31,071 nt of DNA from Aphodousia faecalis (lineage in GTDB: Bacteria; Pseudomonadota; Gammaproteobacteria; Burkholderiales; Burkholderiaceae_F): the NCBI GenBank assembly GCA_018712705.1, contig DVGM01000056.1, positions 1 to 31,071 on the forward strand, given 5' to 3'. Of the stretch, positions 16,662 through 23,763 are shown piece after piece. A program made the position numbers and the translations under genes. The notes under the pieces are model-generated. The model had not been told where the DNA came from. It did not search any database and saw only the letters and a list, made by a program, of their open reading frames with translations. Position 1 is the stretch's first letter; every line of letters begins with the position of its first letter.

Positions 16662-18026
16662 ATGGAACTCTCCGCTTTGACTGCTCTTTCCCCGCTCGAT
16701 GGCCGCTATGCGCGCCAAACTGAATCGTTAAGGGATATTTTCTCTGAATCTGCTTTTATGCGAGCCCGTGTCCGCGTTGAAGTGGAATGGCTGATTGCGC
16801 TGTCTGAAGCCGGCCTGCCTGAACTCAATCACCTGTCTGACCACGGTAAGGCCTACCTGCGCGGACTTGTGGAAAATTTCACCGTTCAGTCCTGCCAAGA
16901 AATCAAGGATATTGAAAAAACCACCAACCACGATGTGAAAGCGGTTGAGTACTGGATTAAGGAACAAGTTTCCCACGATGAAGAATTGGCCCGAGCCAGT
17001 GAATTCGTGCACTTTGGCTGTACCAGTGAAGACATCAACAATACGTCGCACGCTTTGATGCTCACCGAGGGCCGCAAGGAATTGGTGACTTTCTTGCGTT
17101 CAATTCATCAAACGTTGGCTGAAAATGCCCACCGTTGGGCAGAAGTTCCCATGCTTTCTCGCACCCACGGCCAAACAGCCTCTCCGACGACTGTTGGCAA
17201 AGAATGGGCCAACGTGGCCATGCGCTTAAAACGCGCAATCGAATCCATTGAAGCGGTAACTATTCTTGCAAAAATGAACGGTGCTGTCGGTAACTACAAC
17301 GCCCATACCATCGCTTATCCGGAAAAAGATTGGGAAGCGTTTGCCAAGAAGGTTGTTGAAGAACGCTTGGGGTTAACGTTTAATACGCATACCATCCAAA
17401 TTGAACCCCATGACTACATGGCTCAACTTTTTGATGCCATCGTTCGTGCCAATACGATTTTGCTCGATTTGGATCGCGACATCTGGGGTTACATCTCCTT
17501 GGGCTTTTATAAGCAAAAACTCAAAGAAGGTGAAGTCGGTTCTTCAACGATGCCTCACAAGGTCAATCCCATTGACTTCGAAAACTCTGAAGGCAACCTT
17601 GGGATTGCCAATGCCCTTTTGACACACCTTGCACAAAAATTGCCGATTTCCCGTTGGCAGCGCGACTTAACGGATTCCACGGTTCTTCGCAATTTAGGGG
17701 TTGCATTCGGTTATTGCTTTGTGGGCTACAACGCCTTGACCCGCGGTTTGGGCAAACTGCAACTCAATGAACATCGCCTGGCAGAAGACTTGGACCATGC
17801 TTGGGAAGTGCTCGCTGAGGCCATTCAAACCGTGATGCGCCGCTACGGTGTACCGCACCCCTACGAACAATTAAAGGCTCTTACCCGAGGCAAGGGTATT
17901 ACACCGGAAACTATCCATGAATTCGTTTCTCAATTGGATATTCCTGCAGAAGCCAAGGAACGCTTGATGCAGCTGACGCCTGCCACCTACATCGGTAAAG
18001 CGATCGAATTGGCTAAGAGAGCTTAA
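16662..18026 (+). CDS. purB: Adenylosuccinate lyase
   Basis: PurB removes fumarate from SAICAR (step after PurC) and from adenylosuccinate (AMP synthesis). I place the start at 16662 (MELSALTALSPLDGRYA), giving 454 residues, close to the E. coli enzyme. The ATG at 16620 would add 14 unconserved hydrophobic residues. Visible motifs are EWLIALSEAGL, TTNHDVKAVEYWIKE, FVHFGCTSEDINNT, SRTHGQTASPTTVGKE, the catalytic signature GSSTMPHKVNPIDFENSEGN and WQRDLTDSTVLRN. A -10-like TACAAT is at 16616-16621, 40 bases before the start, and AGGA lies close to it. A strong terminator follows. Confidence 0.97.
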   Translation: MELSALTALSPLDGRYARQTESLRDIFSESAFMRARVRVEVEWLIALSEAGLPELNHLSDHGKAYLRGLVENFTVQSCQEIKDIEKTTNHDVKAVEYWIKEQVSHDEELARASEFVHFGCTSEDINNTSHALMLTEGRKELVTFLRSIHQTLAENAHRWAEVPMLSRTHGQTASPTTVGKEWANVAMRLKRAIESIEAVTILAKMNGAVGNYNAHTIAYPEKDWEAFAKKVVEERLGLTFNTHTIQIEPHDYMAQLFDAIVRANTILLDLDRDIWGYISLGFYKQKLKEGEVGSSTMPHKVNPIDFENSEGNLGIANALLTHLAQKLPISRWQRDLTDSTVLRNLGVAFGYCFVGYNALTRGLGKLQLNEHRLAEDLDHAWEVLAEAIQTVMRRYGVPHPYEQLKALTRGKGITPETIHEFVSQLDIPAEAKERLMQLTPATYIGKAIELAKRA

Positions 18027-18049
18027 AGCACGCATTACTTAATGCTTTT

Positions 18050-18090
18050 AGGCCCAAACGTTTTCAATTTGATTCGTTTGGGCCTTTTTT
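18050..18090 (+). terminator. purB terminator
   Basis: AGGCCCAAACG (18050-18060) and CGTTTGGGCCT (18075-18085) form a perfect 11-pair stem with a 14-base loop, followed by a six-base T-run. It touches the stop codon of the convergent symporter gene. On the minus strand only TAAAAG follows, so it is mainly a plus-strand terminator. Confidence 0.93.
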
Positions 18091-19456
18091 ATTTACTCGG
18101 CTGTTGCTGCAATTTTTGTTCGAAGTCATCCAAACACCGAACAACAACTTTGTGCAAGCACAACAGAGCAATCAAGTTAGGGATGACCATCAAACCGTTG
18201 AAAAGGTCTGCCAATGCCCAAACCAGATCTACCTTTAAAACAGCTCCGAACCCGATAAATAAACAGACAATCAATCGATAGGGAAACAAGCCCTTAGGGC
18301 CAAATAGGAATCGAACATTTTGTGAGCCAAAAAAGTACCATCCGATAATGGTTGAGTAAGCAAAAAAGAATAAACAGATGGCGACAAACGCTCTGCCATA
18401 ATCTCCCAAACCGACATCGTAGGCTCTCTGCGTTAGCTCAATACCCGTGCTTTGATAATCCAACACACCGGTCACCAAAATGACAATGCCCGTAAAAGTA
18501 ACAATCAGAACCGTTGCAAAGACTCCGAAGATAGCCACTAGTCCTTGCTCTGCCGGATGCTCTACTTTGGCGATAGCATGAGCGTGCGGTGTTGATCCCA
18601 TACCGGCTTCATTAGAAAAAAGACCACGAGCCACCCCAAACTGCATGGCTTTTGCCACCGTGAAACCCAGCGCTCCACCACCAACGGCTTGAGGATTAAA
18701 AGCCGCAGTAAAAATTAATTCAAACGCAGGCAGTATTTGATCCCAATGACAAAGAATGACAAAAGAGCCTCCGATCAAATACGTGGCTGCCATCAAAGGA
18801 ACCAGTTTTTCCGTAACAGAGGCAAGACGACCGATTCCTCCGAAAAACACAGAACCGGCCAACACGGCCGTTGCCACTCCGGAAACCCAGAGTGGGATAT
18901 CGAAAGCAGATTGCATTGCCAACGATATGGAGTTTGACTGAACCATATTGCCGATACAGCCCAAAGCAATAATGATGGCTACGGCAAAAAAGTAAGAAAG
19001 GAAGCGATACTTTTTCCCCATACCCAATGTGATGTAATAAGCCGGTCCACCGACAATATGGCCTGAAGCATCACGAGTACGGAATGTCAGTGCTAAAACA
19101 GCCTCTGCAAAAATAGTGGCCATCCCGAAAAAAGCTGCCAACCACAACCAAAAAAGTGCGCCAGGTCCACCGGAAACAATAGCAGTAGCGGTTCCGGCTA
19201 CATTTCCGGTTCCAACCTGTGCAGCAACCGCGGTTGCCAACGCTTGAAAGGAACTCATGCCGGATTGATCCGCCTTTTTTCCAAAGAGTGAAGCACCACC
19301 GAACAGATAGCGCGCAGCCCAACCGAAGTAACGAACTTGAACAAAACGAAGGCGGATCGTGTAAAAAATGCCTGTCCCGCACAACAACGGAATTAGGAAA
19401 AACACGCCCCAGAGATAACGATTGATATCGTGAACACAGGTGTTTAGAAGCTCCAT
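18089..19456 (-). CDS. Alanine/glycine:cation symporter, AGCS family
   Basis: This inner-membrane carrier imports alanine or glycine with sodium or protons. The protein has 455 residues and about 10-11 hydrophobic segments. AGCS hallmarks include GMSSFQALATAVAAQVGTGN with VAGTATAIVSGGPGALFW, AFFGMATIFAEAVLAL, GGPAYYITLGMG, and the later VARGLFSNEAGMGSTPHAHA and YSTIIGWYFFG. AGAGGAAAG is placed well before the ATG on the minus strand. It converges on purB and diverges from pepN. Together with pepN, whose peptidase activity frees amino acids, it suggests amino-acid use by this organism. Confidence 0.94.
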   Translation of the reverse strand: MELLNTCVHDINRYLWGVFFLIPLLCGTGIFYTIRLRFVQVRYFGWAARYLFGGASLFGKKADQSGMSSFQALATAVAAQVGTGNVAGTATAIVSGGPGALFWLWLAAFFGMATIFAEAVLALTFRTRDASGHIVGGPAYYITLGMGKKYRFLSYFFAVAIIIALGCIGNMVQSNSISLAMQSAFDIPLWVSGVATAVLAGSVFFGGIGRLASVTEKLVPLMAATYLIGGSFVILCHWDQILPAFELIFTAAFNPQAVGGGALGFTVAKAMQFGVARGLFSNEAGMGSTPHAHAIAKVEHPAEQGLVAIFGVFATVLIVTFTGIVILVTGVLDYQSTGIELTQRAYDVGLGDYGRAFVAICLFFFAYSTIIGWYFFGSQNVRFLFGPKGLFPYRLIVCLFIGFGAVLKVDLVWALADLFNGLMVIPNLIALLCLHKVVVRCLDDFEQKLQQQPSK

Positions 19457-19732
19457 TTCGCTTTCCTCTATCTAAACATCAAAAGAGAAAGGAGCTTTTT
19501 ATTTTATGAAGATAAGCAAAAGAAAAAGTCAATGATTTTCTTAAATCTACTCATTTTCCTCTAAATTCGTTCAATAACCCTGAGGATATGTTCTTAGGCA
19601 CATTCTGTTAGACAGAGCGTTCGCTTCTTGTCAAAAAATAAGTCTCTGGAAAGCAGAAAAATCTCTGTTAAATGCTTACAATGTTTGGGTTGAAGTACTC
19701 AAGAAACGTCCTGATTTTCAGAGGTTTTAAGC

Positions 19733-22405
19733 ATGGCGTCGGCTACCGTTTTCCGCAAAGATTACATTCCCCCCACACACTGGGTTGATTCAGTTTATCT
19801 AGAGTTTGACCTTCACCCTCAGCAAACACATGTCCACAGTACTTTGATGATTCGCCCCAATGAAGATCGAATCAATAATGATCTGGTACTGAATGGACGA
19901 GATTTAGATTTAATTCGCATCGCCATTGACGGTCGTGAATTGGACAGATCCGAATACACGATATTACCCACCGGAGACATTGTGCTTCGCGGTATTACCG
20001 AAAACATTAAGCTTGAAATCGAAAATGTTATTAATCCTCAAGCTAATTCTTCGTTGATGGGGTTGTACCTGTCAAACGGGAACTTTATGACACAGTGTGA
20101 GGCAGAAGGTTTCCGTCGGATAACCTACTACCCTGACAGACCGGATGTTTCAGCCAAATTCACTGTCAGAATCAATGCTCCGAAATCAGTCTGTCCTGTT
20201 TTGCTTTCTAACGGTAATTTGATTGAAGAAGGTGAATTGGACGGTAATTGGCACTACACCTGTTGGGAAGATCCGTTTCCCAAACCCAGCTACCTCTTTG
20301 CACTAGTGGCCGGCAATTTGAAATGCCGCGAAGAAAAATTCCAACTGAAAAACGGAAAAAAGGCACTTTTACAGATTTGGGTTGAACCCCGCAATTTGGA
20401 TAAAACGGAATTCGCTTTAGAAAGTTTAAAGCGCGCGATTGCTTGGGATGAAGAACGGTTTGGCCTGGAGCTTGATTTGGAACGCTTCATGATTGTCGCC
20501 ACCGATGACTTCACCATGGGCGCCATGGAAAATAAGGGACTGAACATTTTTAATTCTCGCTGTGTGTTGGCAACACCGCAGGTAGCAACGGACCGTGATT
20601 TTGCTCGGATTGAAAGTGTTATCGGACACGAATATTTCCACAATTGGACGGGTGACCGTGTCACTTGTCGCGATTGGTTCCAACTCACTTTAAAGGAAGG
20701 CTTAACGGTTTTCCGCGAACAGGAATTCGCAGCTGATATGCTGGGGGATTCCACCGCCCGAGCAGTCAAACGCATTGAAGATGTTCGTTATCTGCGCGAC
20801 AGACAATTCCCGGAAGACGCCGGCCCCATGGCCCATCCGATTCGTCCGGAATCTTATGAAGAAATCAACAATTTCTATACCACCACGGTATACGAAAAAG
20901 GTGCTGAAGTTATCCGTATGCTTCAGACACTTTTAGGCAAGGACGGATTCAAGAGAGGACTAGATCTCTATATCAGAGAGCACGACGGCAGCTGCGCCAC
21001 CTGCGAAGATTTTCTTAATGCAATGGCTGAAGCCAATATGCGCAATTTGAATCAATTTAAGCGTTGGTATTCGCAAGCCGGAACCCCCCATGTACGCGTT
21101 CGCACACACTGGGATGCTCAAAGCGCAACCTATGCCGTTACATTGACCCAATTTTGTCCGCCTTCTCCGGGACAGGACAAGAAGGAACCTTTCTTTATTC
21201 CTTTTGATATTGCTTTATTCAACAGCAAGGGCACGCCCATCGCATTGCAGTTGCAAGAAGAAACAACCGCCAAGGGGACTTCTCGCGTATTAGAACTAAC
21301 CGATGAAGAGCATACTTGGGTATTTGTTGGCGTTAAAGAACAACCCATCCCCTCTTTAGCTCGAAATTTTTCTGCTCCGATCATCGTTGATTACAACTAC
21401 ACACCCGAAGAGCTTGTCTTTTTAAGTCAATGTGACAACGATGCCTTTAATCGCGCGCAAGCGATGGAGGAACTATCGCTTCTTTGCATCAACGAAATGG
21501 TGGCTGACTTTGAACGCGGCACGCGTATGGTCATCAATCCGCACTACAGAAACGCCTTTGAATCCATGTTGACCGACAAGAGCGTTTCGCCGGCATTTAA
21601 AGCCATTGCGCTGACACTACCCAGCGAAACCCGTATTGCCGAATCCCAGCCGATGATTAACCCGATTGCGATTCGTGCCGCTATTCGTTCACTGAGAGAA
21701 CAACTTGGAAGACAGTTCTCACACGTTATCATGCGTGTCTTTGATGACAATGCACCCAATCCCGTTTACTCGCCGAGCGCTGCTGAGGCTGGGAAGCGGG
21801 CCATGCGTGCTTTCTGCTTTGAATTACTGTTGGCAGGCGGCAATGCCAAGTCGCTGTTGCGGGCTCGTCAAATTTTTGAAACCAGCAAAAACCTGACCGA
21901 GCGTCTGGATGCATTAAGAATTATCGTAAACAGCGCATCGCCAACGAAATTTACCCTATTGGAAGCGGCAGAAGCTGAATGGCGCAAAGAGCCGTTATTG
22001 ATTAATAAATGGTTCACGCTCCAAGCAACCGCTACTGTTCCGATGGACGAATGCCCAATCGTTGACGTGGTCCAAAATCTGATTGAGCGTTATCCCGGCT
22101 ACAACGTACACAACCCCAACAACGTCTATTCGCTCGTGTTGGCATTCTGCCAAAACAATCTGGCAGAGTTCCATAGACCGGATGGCGCCGGGTACAAACT
22201 CTGGGTTGAGCAAGTACTTAAACTCGACAGAATTAATCCACAAGTTTCGAGTCGCTTAGCCCGCTGCCTAGACAATTGGCGCCGATACACCCCGGAATGC
22301 TCTAAGCTGATGTTCAGTGCGCTCAAATATGTTTATTCGCAACCCAATTTGTCTTCTGATCTCAAAGAGGTCGTTGGCAAAGCGCTCAATAATGCAACCC
22401 ATTAA
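19733..22405 (+). CDS. pepN: Aminopeptidase N (M1 family)
   Basis: PepN is a cytoplasmic zinc aminopeptidase that finishes peptide breakdown. At 890 residues it matches proteobacterial PepN. It has the exopeptidase motif GAMENKGLNIFNS (263-275), the zinc site HEYFH (His299, Glu300, His303) with the third ligand Glu322 in KEGLTV, and the DRVTCRDWFQLTLKEGLTVF context. The C-terminal half is the DUF3458 Ig-like and helical part. AGAGG lies before the ATG, and a -10-like TACAAT at 19677-19682 marks a possible promoter. fbp starts 20 bases after its stop, so both may share a transcript. The 276 bases before it hold only the divergent promoter region with the symporter. Confidence 0.97.
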   Translation: MASATVFRKDYIPPTHWVDSVYLEFDLHPQQTHVHSTLMIRPNEDRINNDLVLNGRDLDLIRIAIDGRELDRSEYTILPTGDIVLRGITENIKLEIENVINPQANSSLMGLYLSNGNFMTQCEAEGFRRITYYPDRPDVSAKFTVRINAPKSVCPVLLSNGNLIEEGELDGNWHYTCWEDPFPKPSYLFALVAGNLKCREEKFQLKNGKKALLQIWVEPRNLDKTEFALESLKRAIAWDEERFGLELDLERFMIVATDDFTMGAMENKGLNIFNSRCVLATPQVATDRDFARIESVIGHEYFHNWTGDRVTCRDWFQLTLKEGLTVFREQEFAADMLGDSTARAVKRIEDVRYLRDRQFPEDAGPMAHPIRPESYEEINNFYTTTVYEKGAEVIRMLQTLLGKDGFKRGLDLYIREHDGSCATCEDFLNAMAEANMRNLNQFKRWYSQAGTPHVRVRTHWDAQSATYAVTLTQFCPPSPGQDKKEPFFIPFDIALFNSKGTPIALQLQEETTAKGTSRVLELTDEEHTWVFVGVKEQPIPSLARNFSAPIIVDYNYTPEELVFLSQCDNDAFNRAQAMEELSLLCINEMVADFERGTRMVINPHYRNAFESMLTDKSVSPAFKAIALTLPSETRIAESQPMINPIAIRAAIRSLREQLGRQFSHVIMRVFDDNAPNPVYSPSAAEAGKRAMRAFCFELLLAGGNAKSLLRARQIFETSKNLTERLDALRIIVNSASPTKFTLLEAAEAEWRKEPLLINKWFTLQATATVPMDECPIVDVVQNLIERYPGYNVHNPNNVYSLVLAFCQNNLAEFHRPDGAGYKLWVEQVLKLDRINPQVSSRLARCLDNWRRYTPECSKLMFSALKYVYSQPNLSSDLKEVVGKALNNATH

Positions 22406-22425
22406 TTTTGAGAAGGATTTTTAAG

Positions 22426-23418
22426 ATGGCAAAAACTTTAGACCTCTACCTCCATGATTTGGAAACGCATCATGGAGTTGATCCTCGGTTGACTGCTTTG
22501 ATCAATCACTTGGCTTGTACTTGCAAAGAAATCAGCTTTAAAGTCAGTCAAGGGGCGTTGGCCGGCGTGTTGGGTTCTGCCGGTAGCGAAAATATTCAAG
22601 GTGAAACGCAGAAAAAACTCGACATTATTGCCAACGACATCATGTGTCGAGCCTGCACTGAGAGCGGTTTTGTCAGTGGTGTGGCCAGCGAAGAAATGGA
22701 TCATGCGCTTCAAGTACCGGCAAATTGTGATGTTGGACCTTATCTGGTGCTCTTTGATCCGCTCGATGGTTCGAGCAATATCGACATCAACGTCTCAATT
22801 GGCACCATCTTTTCTATCCTTCCGGCAGGCACTCCTCACCGTGACGTCAAAGATGAAGAGTTCTTGCAACCCGGAAGAAAACAACTGGCCGCCGGTTACG
22901 TCATTTACGGTCCGCAAACTCAATTGGTCTTTACTCTCGGTTTTGGAACAACGCTTTTCACTCTCGATTTAGGTACCGGTAATTTCTACCAAACCATCGA
23001 AAAACTTGAAATTGCTCCGCAAGCCAAAGAGTTTGCCATTAACTGCTCCAATATGCGTCATTGGGAAGCTCCTGTGCAACGCTACATCACTGAGTTACTA
23101 GCAGGCACAACCGGACCGCGTGGCAAAGACTTCAACATGCGATGGGTTGCCGCAATGGTTGCTGAAGTTCACCGCATCCTCAATCGAGGTGGTATTTTCA
23201 TGTACCCGCGCGATGACCGCGACCCTTCTAAACCCGGAAAATTACGTCTGATGTATGAAGCCAACCCGATGAGTTGGTTGGTGGAACAAGCCGGCGGTCG
23301 CTCCACCAACGGAAAAGAGGATATTTTGGATATCACTCCGGAAGGACTGCACCAGCGCGTTGCTGTTTTCTTAGGCGCAAAAGAGGAAGTGGACTTGGTC
23401 ACCTCTTACCATCGTTAA
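22426..23418 (+). CDS. fbp: Fructose-1,6-bisphosphatase, class I
   Basis: The enzyme irreversibly dephosphorylates fructose 1,6-bisphosphate in gluconeogenesis. I choose the ATG at 22426 (MAKTLDLYLHDL), which follows GAGAAGGA, giving 330 residues. An ATG at 22408 would add six residues before the Shine-Dalgarno. Motifs are GSENIQGETQKKLD, the metal ligands in ASEEMD, the signature FDPLDGSSNIDINVSIGT, RGGIFMYPRD and KLRLMYEANPMSWLVEQAGG. With fba it covers two steps of the gluconeogenic path. It is tightly followed by a small membrane-protein ORF. Confidence 0.97.
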   Translation: MAKTLDLYLHDLETHHGVDPRLTALINHLACTCKEISFKVSQGALAGVLGSAGSENIQGETQKKLDIIANDIMCRACTESGFVSGVASEEMDHALQVPANCDVGPYLVLFDPLDGSSNIDINVSIGTIFSILPAGTPHRDVKDEEFLQPGRKQLAAGYVIYGPQTQLVFTLGFGTTLFTLDLGTGNFYQTIEKLEIAPQAKEFAINCSNMRHWEAPVQRYITELLAGTTGPRGKDFNMRWVAAMVAEVHRILNRGGIFMYPRDDRDPSKPGKLRLMYEANPMSWLVEQAGGRSTNGKEDILDITPEGLHQRVAVFLGAKEEVDLVTSYHR

Positions 23419-23427
23419 GAGATTTTC

Positions 23428-23595
23428 ATGGATTGGTTGGATTTCCTGCTCAACTGGATACTTTTGCCTCTGATCATCATCTATGGTTTTGTCAGTTGGT
23501 GCAAAGAAAACCCTGAGACAAAATTTTGGAACAGTCCATACGAACACGATGATAAAAAAGAGGAAAAAGAGAATCGTTCCTTGAAAGACAAATGA
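23428..23595 (+). CDS. Small predicted membrane protein, 55 residues
   Basis: I do not recognise this product. The frame starts nine bases after the fbp stop and ends before a strong terminator, so it fills the end of the fbp transcript. The translation begins MDWLDFLLNWILLPLIIIYG (one hydrophobic segment, about residues 4-24), then a Trp/Cys turn (SWCKENPETKFWNS) and a highly charged C-terminus rich in Lys, Glu and Asp. The shape is that of a single-pass inner-membrane protein with a cytoplasmic tail. AAGAGAT precedes the ATG and may serve as the ribosome site. Coding status is inferred from position and composition only. Confidence 0.55.
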   Translation: MDWLDFLLNWILLPLIIIYGFVSWCKENPETKFWNSPYEHDDKKEEKENRSLKDK

Positions 23596-23606
23596 TCTCT
23601 TCTGAA

Positions 23607-23646
23607 GGCGTTTTTGATTGTTTTTATCTATCAAAAACGCCCTTTT
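23607..23646 (+). terminator. Terminator of the fbp unit
   Basis: GGCGTTTTTGAT (23607-23618) pairs perfectly with ATCAAAAACGCC (23630-23641) around an 11-base loop, followed by CTTTT. It ends the pepN-fbp-small ORF unit. Confidence 0.85.
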
Positions 23647-23683
23647 CATAGATAAAAACTATCACCCAATCGGACAACTTGAA

Positions 23684-23712
23684 TTGTTTTTTGCTGAACG
23701 CATTCTTATACT
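23684..23712 (+). promoter_or_regulatory. Candidate hydrogenase-fusion promoter
   Basis: TTGTTT (23684-23689) and TATACT (23707-23712) are spaced by 17 bases, about 50 bases before the start codon and after the preceding terminator, so the fusion gene should have its own promoter. No FNR-like TTGAT-N4-ATCAA site was seen here. Confidence 0.4.
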
Positions 23713-23763
23713 CACAGCAAACCCCTTTACACCCATTGGCCTATCTTGAGTTTGGGAGATTCT

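Noticed and set aside
23641..23763. FNR site upstream of the hydrogenase fusion
   Set aside because: No TTGAT-N4-ATCAA pattern was found; the nearest TTGAATTG lacks the second half.
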